A stretch of DNA of 64,000 bases, taken from Perkinsus chesapeaki. Its lineage: Eukaryota; Perkinsozoa; Perkinsida; Perkinsidae. The notes under the pieces are model-generated. The model did not search any database and was not told the origin of the DNA. It saw only the letters and a program-made list of their open reading frames with translations. The stretch covers positions 1 to 64,000 of the forward strand of contig JAAPAO010000021.1 in assembly GCA_013115145.1 (NCBI GenBank), given 5' to 3'. The translations under genes and the position numbers were made by a program. Below are positions 11,028 to 23,600 of the stretch, piece after piece; position 1 is the stretch's first letter; every line of letters begins with the position of its first letter.

Positions 11028-11372
11028 GCTGCGATGTGAGGAACACAGTGGGTGAGCCGGTATTTCAAAGTCAGAAGAATCGACTAACATCAATTAGTTC
11101 TCGCAATCACAACTAGCTTTGTGGAGTTCCTAGTACACGGGTGACGAATTTGTACGAAACAGTGGGACTGAGTCCCCGCCTCTATTTTTTACACGGTCTC
11201 CGCGAAACTGATGAACACAGGGATCATGCACGTACATAGATATATCCAATCTCTGCGTTGTGAGTGTCGTTACAGTTGAACCAGAGTGCAACACACGCGC
11301 TTTAGTCACGGTGTTTTCTTGTCTTCTTGCTTTCTTTTCTAGTCACCTCATAGGCATTCGATTTGTCCTCGT
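11028..11372. other. Intergenic stretch
   Basis: About 345 nt between the ubiquitin-like gene and the proposed start of the HEAT-repeat gene. No feature beyond presumed untranslated and promoter sequence was seen. Confidence 0.4.
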
Positions 11373-13777
11373 AATGACGAGTTCTACTTGCTCATCGGCT
11401 TCCAGCTCGGCAGCATCGCTGCATTACTCGCCCTTAAACTCATCATCACGAACCCTCATTCATTTGAGACAAGAAGCTCTTACATTGCTCCATCGCCAGA
11501 ACCAATCGTAACAATAAAGTATCTTAATTGTAACGGATCGGTAACAGTTACTTGGCGACGCAGCCTACTATCTCTGTATGTACTTCTCAACTCATTGCTG
11601 ACATGGTCGGCAAGCCTGAACTGTGGCCCATGCAAGCAGACGTACACCTAAGAGCAAAAGTTCCTGTAGCTGCAGCGAGTCTATCATAGGTCCTAGCTCG
11701 CAGACTATTCGGTTGCACTGAAGACCTTGACAATCCTATACTGGACTATTCCATGCATCTCTATTTACTGGCGCAGTGCCCTTTGAGGTGCGCAAAACCA
11801 CAGTATAGATCTCACAGTTCTTCTCGAGTGTTAGGTTGGCCTTGGTAACCACCTCGGTGCGCAGCGCTTCGACACGACTTGAGTTGTCGCGTCTGAGTGA
11901 GAACCCACAATACAGAGTAGCGCTCCTGGGGATGAAAGCTGTGAGTTAGAGTTGCATTTCGCTGAGCACTGCACACATAGGCTCTCGAGATTCTCAACGA
12001 GGATCCTACCGCGAAGTGGCAAGTGTACGAACCACAGACAGGATACATCTGTTTTAAGCTTATTCGTGCAGTTCCAGTGATACCATCGGTGAGCTTGATG
12101 ACTTGCTGGAGAGCTGCCTAGTACCGAGCGAGGCCGGCATACTTGACGATGAAACGGCTGCCGGGAAATACAGGACCGAGACACTAGCGAGTGTTCTAGA
12201 AATGGTGGCTGCGGTCTCGCCAAGGATGGTCACTGATGCAGAGGAGTTTGGCGACTACTTTGTTGAGGATTGGGTACTTTGATACAGTCCAACGCTACTC
12301 GCGCTCTAGCTTAGGCCCGCTCAAAAATACACAAGCTTCTTATTCGCAGCGATCAATTCGGTTCTAGCCAGTGTGGCGTACTCGCCAACTTCCTGCGACG
12401 ATGCTCAGCGACAGACCCGGCCGCTCGAGGAAAGCTTATCGACAATATTGTGAGGCGGTTCGCACTCGTCAAGTTTGGCGGCAGCTGTTGCGGCTTAGGC
12501 TAGTCGAGTGATTACAGCTCTCCGCGGTACAAAGGCAGCAAAGATCATCTCACGAAGTCTCGTTCAAAATCCAGATTCAGCTGTGGACTTCAAGCTCATC
12601 TCGCGGTTGGAAGGTTCCCATTGCACTCTCAGCGCCGATATAGTGCAACTCATTGTACGCACCTGCTCTTATGCTAAATGGGTATGTTCGCTCGTTAATT
12701 GCCCTCACATATGAGCTCAGAGGAAGGAGGCGTGGGATGGCTGTCACTTGGTTTCGAAAGAGATTATATATTTATGCCGGCGGAGCGCTGTTTATGATCC
12801 TGATGCTTCAGTCAGGTAGGATCAGCTGCCATTGCCAACATGTCACCACTTCATCACATTATAGCTTATCTTCAGAATCGCAGCGCTTCGTTATTTAAGT
12901 ACTATAGATAAAGCTGCTGTTGCCGAGGCCCTTCGCGATACCAATGCCGAGGTTAGAAAAGCGGCCTTTGCCATAGTCGGGTAGTATCGCGCTGATAGAT
13001 GTCTCCATGCATACGTACCTGTTTGGCCAGACCGCAAGCGTTGGAAGTTTGCACAACCCCGCACTTAGTGATCCTCGCTCTCACTCAAGAAGGGGATGAG
13101 ATGACCGATAAAGTGAGAAAGCCCTGCATTACATCGGTAACGGGCTCGGTGACAGGTCAAGGAAGAGTTTCGCAAACGAGTAGGCGAGGACGCAGGGGCA
13201 GTGATCCGGTAGGGATATTTGAGGATTGTCAATAATGTCGTCATTTGACAGGGACATCCATTCGGTTTTCACCGTCAAGAGCGAAGTGCTGTTGCACGTA
13301 TTGAGTGAAAGCATCCCGGTACACCGATGTTGTTGGCTTCCTTGCCAACGGCGCTATTCTTCCTGTTTGTTATGCTCAGAATCTTCCTACTCGTCTGCCA
13401 CAACACCCACCTGGCTCTCCCCACTGTTCTGGAGGGAATGCTCAGCGTTCAGCTGGGCACAAACGGAAGGTCTGCTAGCAGTACTGGGAGTTGCTCTGAG
13501 GCCGAGTCTACTGTAGGCTCTCACTTCACGGAGAGTGTGGGATGGAATAGTGGAACAAGCTACGCCGATGAGGTCGCAAAGAGTCGAGGATCCAATCGAG
13601 GTAACATCACCTTTGGCAATTCGGTGTGCGGATACTTCTCAGGAGCCGACTCAACTCGTAGAGGGAAGCGAACAGATATCGCTACAGATATCCTCGTGTG
13701 GCAGCTCGGCCCGCAATGTGGCAGCTTTCTGTTCAAATTTATCAGAAGATGATTTAAATTCTCTAGCATGGTGGTGA
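11373..13777 (+). CDS. HEAT-repeat scaffold protein, family unresolved
   Basis: A chain of short exons on the plus strand. The proposed start is ATG 11373 (Ser-rich N-terminus, then LIHLRQEALTLLHRQNQ). Later exons read LARRLFGCTEDLDNPI, LDDLLESCLVPSEAGILDD, LLIRSDQFGSSQCGVLANFL, then a clear pair of HEAT units, SAVYDPDASVRIAALRYL and AVAEALRDTNAEVRKAAFAI. After these come ALHYIGNGLGDRSRK and HNTHLALPTVLEGMLS, ending about 13777. The DPxxxVRxAA and NAEVRKAA signatures are typical of HEAT/TOG scaffolds. The RYLS...LRDTNAEVRKAA...GLGDRS order recalls condensin subunit 3 (CAP-G), while the later segments recall GCN1; neither can be settled by eye. Large helical scaffolds of this type act in chromosome or translation-control complexes. 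Confidence 0.5.
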
Positions 13778-13976
13778 AGCCCCGTAGTGTATTCCTGACA
13801 AGATCTCGTGTTGATAGTAGTCAGTATAAGATAGCATTTCTGATATGAGATGGGAGTACACTTGTCACTGCAATAACTCGAAAGCTTAGAGTCAAAACAT
13901 ACGGAGCCAAATGACCCATTGGTCGATCCAGTCTCGACATGATGATGTCATCAGGTTGCATGCATACATGATACTT

Positions 13977-16126
13977 TTACACCTGTCCGTGATCTGACAG
14001 CTTCCGTTCGATGCTTTGAAGTAGTTCAGTTAACGATTCTCGGCTCTCCAACCTTCGCTCGGACGACAAAAGACCCTCGGCGATCAATTTGGCCCTGAGA
14101 GGAAATATCGTACTTTACCAAGCTCGATCGAAAGCAACTTTACTTCGACAAAATGGATAGGGCATCTTCACCATCGCCTATCGCCATCAACACCGATCCA
14201 AGCGCGTTGAGTGTCCTGCACACGGGTATACTATAATGTCCATGGAGCTTTCTTTCAACTTCCTGCGAGAGGAAGTCGTTCAGCTCCAGCAACTGCGGTT
14301 CCTACTAGGATTTCGGATAGATGATACCGGGCATTCACGAAATCTTCAGACTTTACAGCACGCAGCGCCAAATCCCGTGTAATGTCCACAACACGTCTGT
14401 CCGTCGCCACATAGTTCTTGACAGCGAGCTCACGTGCTTTAATTAGCATCTATCGTGTAGAAGGCCGACACAGATACTCGTAAGGGGAGTGAACCTCGGT
14501 GGTTGTCGCATCCGTGCCTGAGTCCTCTGACGTTGAGGTCCAGTGAGAGAGGCGGAGTATGTTGTCGATAATGAACGAAGGTTCGACATCCGATGCCTGA
14601 CGATTGCTGTGCCAGCTTAGGGTCAATAATTCACCTCCCAATCGATAGTCCTCAATATCATTGTCATAATCTGCACTGCTTCCTCTCGAAATCCTAAAGA
14701 AGGCATTGATTCGAATACTCTTACCAGCTGACAAATGGTAACGCTACCAGCAGCCATCTTTGTCTGAGCAACTCCGAGTGAAATCTCCAAGGCTGGCTTG
14801 GAATGAGTACCTGGCAAGGATGCTAGACAATACGATGGGCATGCTTTTATACCGAATCTCTCTGCGCGTATGGTCTCTGCCAGCTGGTAATGTTCTAGGG
14901 CCAGATCAAGGCTTTCTACATCAAGACCTAAGCTCCCGCCGGAGCTATCCAGAGCGGCGTTGAAGGGAAGCTACCGTCTTCCTGGGGGTTTTGCATTTTT
15001 AGTGTACAAGTCTTTGCAATCAACTCGTGGATCCGCGCACATCGAAGGTCTCTATCGCTGTATCCACGCCGGATCTGATTAAGGCTCGCGTTGAGTATGT
15101 CGAGAACCTTAACATCTAATGAACATGCCAGTCTGTCACCGTTATTGCTACGCACTTCTTCGAACGTGCCTGCTGCTGGGTTGTCACAACTGCCGATGGC
15201 TTCAGTACGTTGTTGGTTCATTATCAATGCTTGGTAGCAGCTGAGGGGAGAGAGTAAACACCGCCCCATGCTGAATATGAGATACGCGAATCCTTGACAC
15301 CCGGCAATATCTGCCTGTAGTCTTTCCTGGAGAGCCTCGACAACAGCGATATCTCCGTCAGACTCCTGCGTGAGGAGCTCGGCACAATCCTCGCCCTTCC
15401 CGTTTCCTCACAATGAAAGCTGGTATGTCGACCTCTGTGATTCTTGTGGCAGATCTCAAGTGTTTTGAACATTGCTCAAGATAGAAGCCACATGCATACG
15501 CCTGACAGTAGCAGATGATATGGGGCACCCGATAGGTAAGAAGTACCTCGGCCAGCGCGATCGTGGCCGAAGCGAGTCTTGTCAAAGCTACTATTGATGA
15601 CAACCCAGGCATAGCTTCCCCTCTAGAGGAGTGCCTGTTCTTAAGACCCATATGCTGTGCTAGCAGCACCTAACATGGCGACGGTCTATTCCGTACGTTA
15701 TTAGTTGGATACTTCACCTTCTCATATGCGAGCTTTTGCATTCGGCATTCAATAATTTCATCGTGAAGCCTTGCGCTGCGTTCACTCCACGGGGATTCCG
15801 TACCACTGAGACCGAGTCAGGTAAAACTAGGCAACTTCCTCACTCTCTTTCAACCTCAGCAGAGAGCTGTTGTATTTTGTCATCAAGTGCTGCAATGGCC
15901 TCTATTGGTGCACATGTTGAAAGATCAGCCTCGCGGCCAAACTGGCCACCGGTTAACTGACCAGGATCGGACAACGTCTGCGATGAACTAATTCCTTCAT
16001 ATGGTTAGTAACCTCAGTTTCGACATTCGATGGTTCCGTATCCATATGAGTTCGCCCTGCTGTCGCGATCTTGCCAATTACTGAAACGCCTTTTCTGTGA
16101 ACTTTGAACTCAAAACACCCTCTCAT
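13977..16126 (-). CDS. Coiled-coil protein of unknown function
   Basis: Minus-strand gene read by joining exons. From the proposed start near 16126 the chain runs FEFKVHRKGVSVIGKI, then across an intron LTGGQFGREADLSTCAP and IEAIAALDDKIQQLSAEVER (coiled coil), ERSARLHDEIIECRMQKLAY (coiled coil), then through a 48-nt intron (GTGAAG...TTAG) into VLLAQHMGLKNRHSSRGEA and TIALAEVLLTYRVPHIICY. Later exons include SRLSRKDYRQILPGVKD. The C-terminus is another charged helix (LSSERRLESRESLTELLQSI), stopping at 13977-13979. The layout of N-terminal beta-like region, coiled coil and helical C-terminal domain loosely recalls UVRAG/Atg14-type proteins, but no diagnostic motif is visible. The 5' end may extend to about 16240. 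Confidence 0.42.
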
Positions 16127-17381
16127 GATTAATACTCTCACTCCGCTGGCGCAATCGATACAAAGAAGATAGACGGGCGTTTCTTGTGTAAGGATGGGTA
16201 GAGTGATTCACTGACACGAGCGCGCCACTAGTCACTTCATGAATGACGTATGTTCTTTAAGGCTGTACAAGCCGTTCGGGATACCCAGTTGCAGACAAAT
16301 ATTGCCGACATTGAGTCATCATCGCTTTGCAAATGTCGGCTGCATCTGCTTCGGGATATCTTCGGAGTTTTGAGCTCTATGGAGCCTACTGTAGGGGTGC
16401 CTACTGTAGGCTGTTTTTGGGGTGTAGTTTACACCCCAAAAATTGTAGGCTCCTGTGTACTAGTATAGGTCTCAAGAGGTTTCGTGATAACAGGTTGCGT
16501 CGCGGAATTGACCGGTACGCTAGATAACTACCTGCTTGTCACCTGTGAGAGATATTCTTGAGGTTTCGAGATCCAATTCCGGGTACTATAGGTCTCCTAT
16601 ACTGGCGTCTACCACCCAAACATGTATATACCCTCTGTTCATTAAATCAGTTCTGGGATTCAGAGTCGATTCTAGCATCGCACTTTACGTGTGATAAGCG
16701 GTTCCGGAATCGAATCTGAATCTCAAAATACGACCAACACTCATTAACAATGTGAGGAGGACGAAACGGATCGTAGAAAACAGCGCTCGCCCGATTAATA
16801 GAAATTTGTACTTTTGAGTCGGAAGTGCTGACGGCTTGTTGACCGCTCCTGACGAGCGGGCGGTACAATACGCGTTACTGAGTAACATCTTCGCAGAAGC
16901 AATCAAAAGTTTTACATTTGTTGCGTTTTGGCCTTCATTGCGCTGCCTTTTCTTCGCGTGGCCTCCAGGGTCGGAGTTCGCGTAACCAAAAAATTCCAGG
17001 AATCTTCATGGATAAGATGAAGTGGTCAACATTCATTACAGTTAGCGTAAAACCCGCACAGGAATGAGTCAGCCCCTGCTTCGGAATACGACCTTTAGGA
17101 TATGTCTTTGAATACCTGCAAACAACGTTTACAACAGTGGTCGCTTTAGTCTAGCCTATCGCCATATCTCTGTGCTGCTTGGAGCGCTAGTGGTTTAGTA
17201 GGAGAGGATCACAGCCGCGCCACATGGAGCTATCTTTCCAGCCCTCTTAAGATTTTTTCGAGGTCGGTAGTCTGTATGAAACCGTAAGATACCTTTTTTT
17301 ATCAACTTACGGTCCTCAAACTGTTCATGTTAAATTAAAACATTCCTGTTGCGTAGATTTCCTTATTTTGTGTTCTACGTG
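16127..17381. other. Long intergenic region between divergent genes
   Basis: About 1.25 kb between the minus-strand coiled-coil gene and PEPCK on the plus strand. It holds a strong nested inverted repeat (16381-16453) but no frame with recognisable protein similarity. It should contain the promoters of both flanking genes. Confidence 0.5.
16381..16453. repeat. Nested inverted repeat (73 nt hairpin)
   Basis: Outer arms GGAGCCTAC (16381-16389) and GTAGGCTCC (16445-16453) are exact complements. Between them a perfect 13-bp stem, TTTTTGGGGTGTA (16414-16426) and TACACCCCAAAAA (16430-16442), closes a three-base loop. The left side also repeats GCCTACTGTAGG twice. It could be a small MITE-like element, a structured RNA or a terminator; the sequence alone does not decide. 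Confidence 0.75.
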
Positions 17382-20081
17382 ATGCTTTACAGTTGTGCTC
17401 GCCAAACGGCTTTTAAGCTCGGTGCCACTCAACTGGCCAGGGCCAGCCTACGGGTCGCAGCCGTCCGTAACTTCTCTGTACTATCCCGACTGAACGGGTT
17501 TCATCCTTCCAAGAGAGCCTCTCCCCTGGTTGATTCTGCTACCGTTGCTGGCCAGCAAACCAAGCTCGAGAAAGATTTCTCTACCTATGGTATCGAGCCG
17601 TCATCCCAGAGGTCAATATTGAGGAATGTTACATCAGGAACACTGTACGGTATAGGTTGCCGTCGATGATGTTGGAATGCTTCCGGTCAGATATGAAAGC
17701 GCACTTCGTCACGAATCAGGAACCATGATCACAAGTTGTGGCGCTCTTGCGGTTTCTAGTGGAGCCAAGACTGGCCGGAGTCCAAGTAAGTGGATAGAGC
17801 GCAGGTTCGAATCCCAGCGACTGCCGTTTATTAGGTGATAAAAGGATCGTAGACAATCCTAGTGAGGAGTATAATGATGATATATGGTGGGGCAAGATCA
17901 ATCATAAGCTCAGCCCCGAGAGCTTCCAGGAACTTAAAGCAGAGTAAGGGCCCACTTCATTCCCAATCGATCAGTGATGCCGTGTTCCTCAGCGCCATCA
18001 ACTTCCTTAAGTCCCGAGATGAACTATTTGTAGTGGATGCCTATGCAGGGTGGGACCCTGAGTACCGAATTAAGGTAACCAGTATGAGACTGCTTTCTAC
18101 GAGGCCATCACCACCACGGTCACTATGTAGGTCCGAGTGATAGCTAGCAGAGCCTATCATGCCTTGTTCATGGAGAATATGCTGGTGATGCCTCCCCAAG
18201 AGGAACTGGAGGGCTTCGAACCAGATTTTGTCATATTCAACGCCGGCCAATGCAAGGCTAATCGGTAAGCGTATTGATAAGCTGGATGGTGATTCAGTGG
18301 AGGCACTTGTGGTTCCAGGAACATCAAGGGGCTCACTTCTGATACGTCCGTATCAATTAATTTCAAGACCAATGAGATGGTCATTATGGGCACCGAGTAG
18401 GCAGCTACTTGTAGTGGAGTTTCACTGGACGATTTGTGAAATAGGTACGCTGGTGAGATGAAGAAGGGTATCCTTACGTTGATGATGCAAGCTATGCCGC
18501 ACAAGTTCGGTCAGCTACCACTTCACTCTAGTTGCAACATCCAGGTAAAGCCTCGGCGGCCTCCTGGTGGGAACGTTCGCCACGGTACTGTCTCTTTTTC
18601 AGAAGGATCCGGCTACGGGACAGCCAACTAACTGTACTTTATTCTTTGGACTTTCGGGCACCGGCAAGACAACTTTGTCTGCTGATCCCGCTCGATATCT
18701 GGTTGGTGATGACGAACATGTATGGACCGATAGCGGCGTATTCAACGTTGAAGGTGGCTGCTACGCCAAGGCTATCGGCCTAACCAGGGAGACGGAGCCG
18801 GAGATTTATAATGCGATCCGCTTTGGAACGGTACTATGGATGAGATACAGGGGCTATCGGCATTGCGGCAGCGGGGTTCAGGTACTTGAAAATGTTAAAG
18901 TCGATCCTCGAACGCGTGAAGTTGATTTCAATGATACGTCTATCACCGAGAACACTCGGTGTAGCTATCCTTTGAATTACATCGAGAATTCGTATATACC
19001 TGCTGAGGTAGTATTAGCAGTAGCCTACCCGCCGGAGGAGGAGCATTGTCAAGGTTTATTATTGGTAGGTTAACATTCATCCATCCAATGTTATCCTTCT
19101 CACATGTGATGCCTTTGGTGTCTTACCACCGGTTAGTGTCCTAACTCCTGAGCAAGTCCAGTACTACTTCGTGTCCGGGTACACGGCCAAAGTTGCTGGT
19201 AGGCTAGTAGTCCAACAGTTGGTGTGATAGAGTGGCGTATTAGGTACAGAGGATGGCATCACTGAGCCGGTAGCGACCTTCTCTTCATGCTTTGGTGCAC
19301 CATTCTTGGTTTGGCATCCTACGGTATATGCCGAGATGCTGGCTCACAAGCTGGAGAAGCATCACTGTAAGCAGCACGCCAAGGAGGAGATATTGGCATT
19401 TAGTCGGCCTTGCCACAGGCTCAGCATTCCTTTTGAACACGGGCTGGACTGGAGGCAGCTACACCAATGGTGGCAGTCGAATTAAGTTAGAGTAGGTCGA
19501 TAAGGGCTCATCGTTGTGGTAGGATAGCCGCTTTGAAGGTATACTCGTAAAATGATCGATGCTATTCACGATGGAACACTTAAGAAGATGGTGGATGCCA
19601 ATGAACTTGCATCTACTCCAATCTTCGGATTGAAGGTGAGCTCCTCTCCTTTTGCCGGGTCACGCTTCAACTTCGGCGGCGGCGGCGGTTTCAGATTCCC
19701 AAGTCCCTGCCTGGTATTCCCAGTGAAGTTTTGGATCCTGCGAATGGCTGGGCAGATCAGGATGCATATCTCGAGCAACTCCGTCGTTTAGCCGGTCTAT
19801 TTAATAAGAACTTTGAAGAATATGCCTCGAAGTGTCCGCCAAAGGTTAAGGCGGCAGGCCCGATGGTGATGCCCGTAGAGAGCAAGAGCGCCGATGATTC
19901 CGAGTTGAAAAATAAGGATATCAAGAAGAGATCGCATTCAATCGTAAGCAGCAGTACTAGCGCAGGAAGTACCGAAGGCGTCGACTCTGCTGCCGCTGGA
20001 GTGAAGGATGAGGTAGTGTGTGTGTGTGGCAGCGAGGTCCGAGTATATGATGCATGTTATTCAGATGTGAGTTATTATTAG
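17382..20081 (+). CDS. pckA: ATP-dependent phosphoenolpyruvate carboxykinase
   Basis: Converts oxaloacetate and ATP to phosphoenolpyruvate, ADP and CO2 (or the reverse), linking the TCA cycle and gluconeogenesis. ATG 17382 opens a basic, Arg/Ser/Ala-rich presequence without acids, as for mitochondrial import. The family then follows across many short introns: GAKTGRSP (substrate site, split by an intron), the ATP-binding kinase-1a motif [11 protein letters not shown] (about 18648-18680), kinase-2 [54 protein letters not shown] and TPIFGLK. This is the ATP-using type of plants, fungi, protists and bacteria, not the GTP type of animals. After the normal end (near [10 protein letters not shown]) there is a Ser/Lys-rich extension of about 75 codons, unusual for the family; its last part may be unspliced intron. 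One intron (17786-17834) is tRNA-like. Confidence 0.93.
17786..17834 (+). other. tRNA-like intron in PEPCK
   Basis: A 49-nt phase-1 intron between AGT CCA A and GT GAT AAA. Inside it TGGATAGAGCGC (17791-17802) matches the 3' part of a tRNA D-arm/A-box, and GGTTCGAATCCC (17804-17815) is a perfect B-box/T-loop, followed by AGCGACTGCC like a 3' acceptor strand. The anticodon arm is absent and the T-stem pairs only in part, so it is a tRNA-derived fragment, not a tRNA gene. Confidence 0.7.
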
Positions 20082-20697
20082 CCCTATATGATTATACTAA
20101 CAACATTACTCGACACTTTTTAAATGGTAAGATCTGTGGTATCCACTGGTAGGGGTAAGGCCTTCTCATTCAGCTCACCACCGAGAGTTCTCTGTGAAAG
20201 CATTGCTGATGACTTCGCAATAATTGGCGCTTACCTCCTCCTTCGCAGCAGTATCTGTACCTAGTATTATCTCATCAGCTATCACAGTGTCGATGCTAAA
20301 TATTACCTCCATCATCGCAGTAGTATCGTCTTGGTCCTATTGTTGGTACTATAAAGTAGCCGGCTTTTGGTAATGTAAATAGATGTAATAATATTATTAC
20401 TACTATCATACTTACTAGCACATACTCGGGAGTCTCCTACTAATTAACTGTTAGCATCGCCGATGACATGTTAACAGTTCAACAGGCTAATGTTCTAGCA
20501 TTGCGGTTGTGTCCCTGTCTTCTTTAACTGCTCTCGGTGCTGCTCCTACTGCTGCTGCTTTCTTCGAATATTAGTCCCATATTTGTAGGGAAGATTGTCC
20601 ATTATTCTGTGTCGAGTTGAAGTCCACACAATACAAAGGGAGGGTCAGACAGCAGCAGCATCATCGTGGAGGCTTTTCAGCTTTGGGCTTAAGTGTC
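20082..20697. other. Intergenic stretch, AT-rich
   Basis: About 600 nt between PEPCK and the nucleoporin gene. It contains the 16-nt perfect palindrome GTAATAATATTATTAC (20385-20400) and otherwise nothing recognised. Confidence 0.45.
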
Positions 20698-23600
20698 ATG
20701 CGCGTAACGGTGAGGGCAATCGATGCTGGCAACGACACCAGCGGCGGCGCATCCTCTTCCTCCTCGTCTGAGGGTTGTGGTTTAATAACAACGGCTGTGG
20801 ATGCTTTACTGCACCAGGACGGAGCTCACTCTATCGATTTGGCGCTGCCGTGCATTGATATGGCTAATCTAGATGCTCCTGTTGGATTTAGTATAGGGGG
20901 CGAGACAGCAGTACCGCCAGCGATACAGCAGCACTTCAGTCGTGCGGTGTACTACTACTCCTTAAAGCTTGCCCGTCAATTGCCCCGTAGGTACAAGACT
21001 AACGTAGGACTGCATGCCCCTCTGTCACTCTTATGGATGGCGGTGGATGACACGTTATACCTGTGGAACTTCGCAAACGGCTCCCATACCTCACTGAGTA
21101 GTACTGGGCGATGAGGAGGGGTGTGGTGCCAGTCGAGATTTCAGGGCTGGATGGTGTGGTGCTGACCTGCGCTATAGGAGAGCCCCGTCCTGGTGTGTTC
21201 GGAGATGTGGACCATGTAATGGAGATCCTCTGTTGAGTCTGTTAGCGTAGCCTCGGTGGTGCTGTCTCAGATCCTGGCTGTAGTTACCGAGAACACAGCG
21301 TCTATCCTCAGTCTGTCGGTGGACGCTAATGGCGTGCTGTTGATAGATGTATTGGAAGGCAACCAAGGTGGCCGTTACTCGGTAGTTGAGGGAATGCGTA
21401 AAGGGGGATCACTTTGAGTTGTAGGCAACACTGTCGAAGTCTATTGCAACTACTGTGACCAGAGTTACGGTCACCAAGGGCGGGCGGATACTCTTATGGG
21501 GCCCATCGGTCGAGTACGGAGTGTACGAGCTAGTCTATCAGCGCTCACCGGGCTGGGTTACTAGTAGAGCCTATCTCAGTCGGTGAGGAGGGAGCAGGAG
21601 CGGGAGGATGATGGCTTTGTGGGGAGATAGGTCCTCCTCTCGTTAGGCACTCGTTCACACGTAAAGGGATATTCGGGCGAGCGTTGGGCTGGATAATGCC
21701 AGTGCAGCCGAGTGCAGCGTCAACTGGTATGGCTGGGCCGGCTGCTGGGGGGCATGGTCGCCAGGAGGAGATCTTTGCTGTTGGAGGCAGTGATGCTGAC
21801 GACACTTTGATGTACGTTAGTGTTGTTGATAAGGAAGGTAGTAAAGGGAGCTCCAGCGTGTAGGGTGTTAAAGCCTTCTGCTTAGGATGGCTGGGTCTAT
21901 TCTCTATGAATATTGCGTCTAATGGGCCCTGCGAGTCTGAGTGTATCGGTTGGTTGTCTAAGCAAAGTCTTCTGGACTCCTTGAGAGCTGCTGACGATAC
22001 TGCCCGACTGACTGACGGTATTCACTGAGCGGGGCGCTCTGAATAATACGGTTTTTCTATCAGTTTTGATCCACAGCGTCATACCTATGACTGCTGCGGA
22101 TGGATCTCCGCTATGCATGTTATTCACTACTAGAGGAGACAGGCTACTAGTGCACGCCCAACGAGAACATGACACGGTACTGATCGGGTCGCCAGTGGTC
22201 CGGCAGGTCCCTCTTGGCAGGCTCCGTACAGAGTATCTGTGGTATCGGTATCTTCGTCTAATTCCAGCGAGAGTACAGCTTTGGGCTCAGCGATGCCGGC
22301 TGGGAAAAGAAGACGTAGGAGGCCCATGATGACTAAGTTGCTGCATTGGTGCTATCAGGTCGACTGGCGGGTGAAAGGCCAGTTCAGCTTTCCCCAGAGT
22401 CGGACGTTGTATTCTACAATAACGGTCTCACTCTTATAGCTACAGCAAATGATAAATGTGTTCGTATCGGCGCTGTTGGTAGCCTCGATCTGTCCGTGGG
22501 CTGCTGCCTGCTGTTACCCTGCTTGGTTAGGTTTTGCCCCTAAGGCCGAAGCTGATGCTTTAACGTCCGGACCTTACGCTGAATATGTTGCTACTGTTGA
22601 ACTGAGAGGGCAGGTGGGTGCTTCGAGACCAACACTACTGCAGCAGCAGTACCACCCTTTAGGTTCTGGCCCTTGGAGCTGTCTCTGAGGAGGTCGAGTC
22701 CCGTGCCACAGTAGGCCGTCGGGCTACCAGACGATGCTGGATCCTAACCACTATGGGTGTCAGCCCGCTCACTCTCGTAAGCGAACGGAAGCAGACATAG
22801 TCCGACTTAATGGGTTTCTCAGTTTTCGACTTCGGGATACGAGTTCTCGGGTCCGGACGGTCTCACTACAGTGCCCGGTGACTCTGCAGCAGAGGTGGCT
22901 GATTGGTTCCGCGTATTGGCCGAACAGGGCTCACTGAGCTCCGTCTCGGCTCATATGTGGGATTGGTAACTATACGCACAGTTTGGCATGATCGCCTCAC
23001 CCTGCCTCTGTCAGTTCGGACGTCTACGTTGGAGGGTATTCGTCTCAGTGTGAGTACCTCAATAGGACAGGTCGTATAGAGCCGACACATATCGGGCGAT
23101 GGATGAAAGGCTTACTAATGTAGTGTTCCATACCGTATTCGTCATTTTGCCTCTAATATTCGGATAGATACCTGTCGTGCGATCTCTGGCCTATCTGGTC
23201 TCGACCGGTATTGCGGCGGTGCCCAAAGAAGTCCTCCAAGAGCCAGATCGGCCTCGGAGTCAACGTCACCCATACATCTGTATCTGACCTAGAGACACTC
23301 ATCGGCCGCCTCAAAACTGTTGGCAAATTTGTAAGCACTGGCGATCCTTCCTGTTAGCCTGATCGTTGTCTCAGGTGTCCGGGGTTTGCAATCTGCTCGA
23401 GAGGAACAGCGTTGGGTTAGTTGGGACTCAGCACCTACCGGCCTACAAGAGGAGGCACCTGGTTGAAATAGAGACCAATCAGAGGGACCACACTATGGTA
23501 GTTGAGGTCTCCTCAGGCAGCGGTGAGGTTCACCGGCATGCTACGCTCGCTCAGGCTCGGTACACAACTCTGCTGTGTTCCATCCGAGATTCTGTCTCCC

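Noticed and set aside
17786-17834. A functional tRNA gene inside PEPCK
   Set aside because: A-box-like and B-box sequences are adjacent with no room for an anticodon arm; the 49 nt are cleanly removed by GT-AG splicing in frame.
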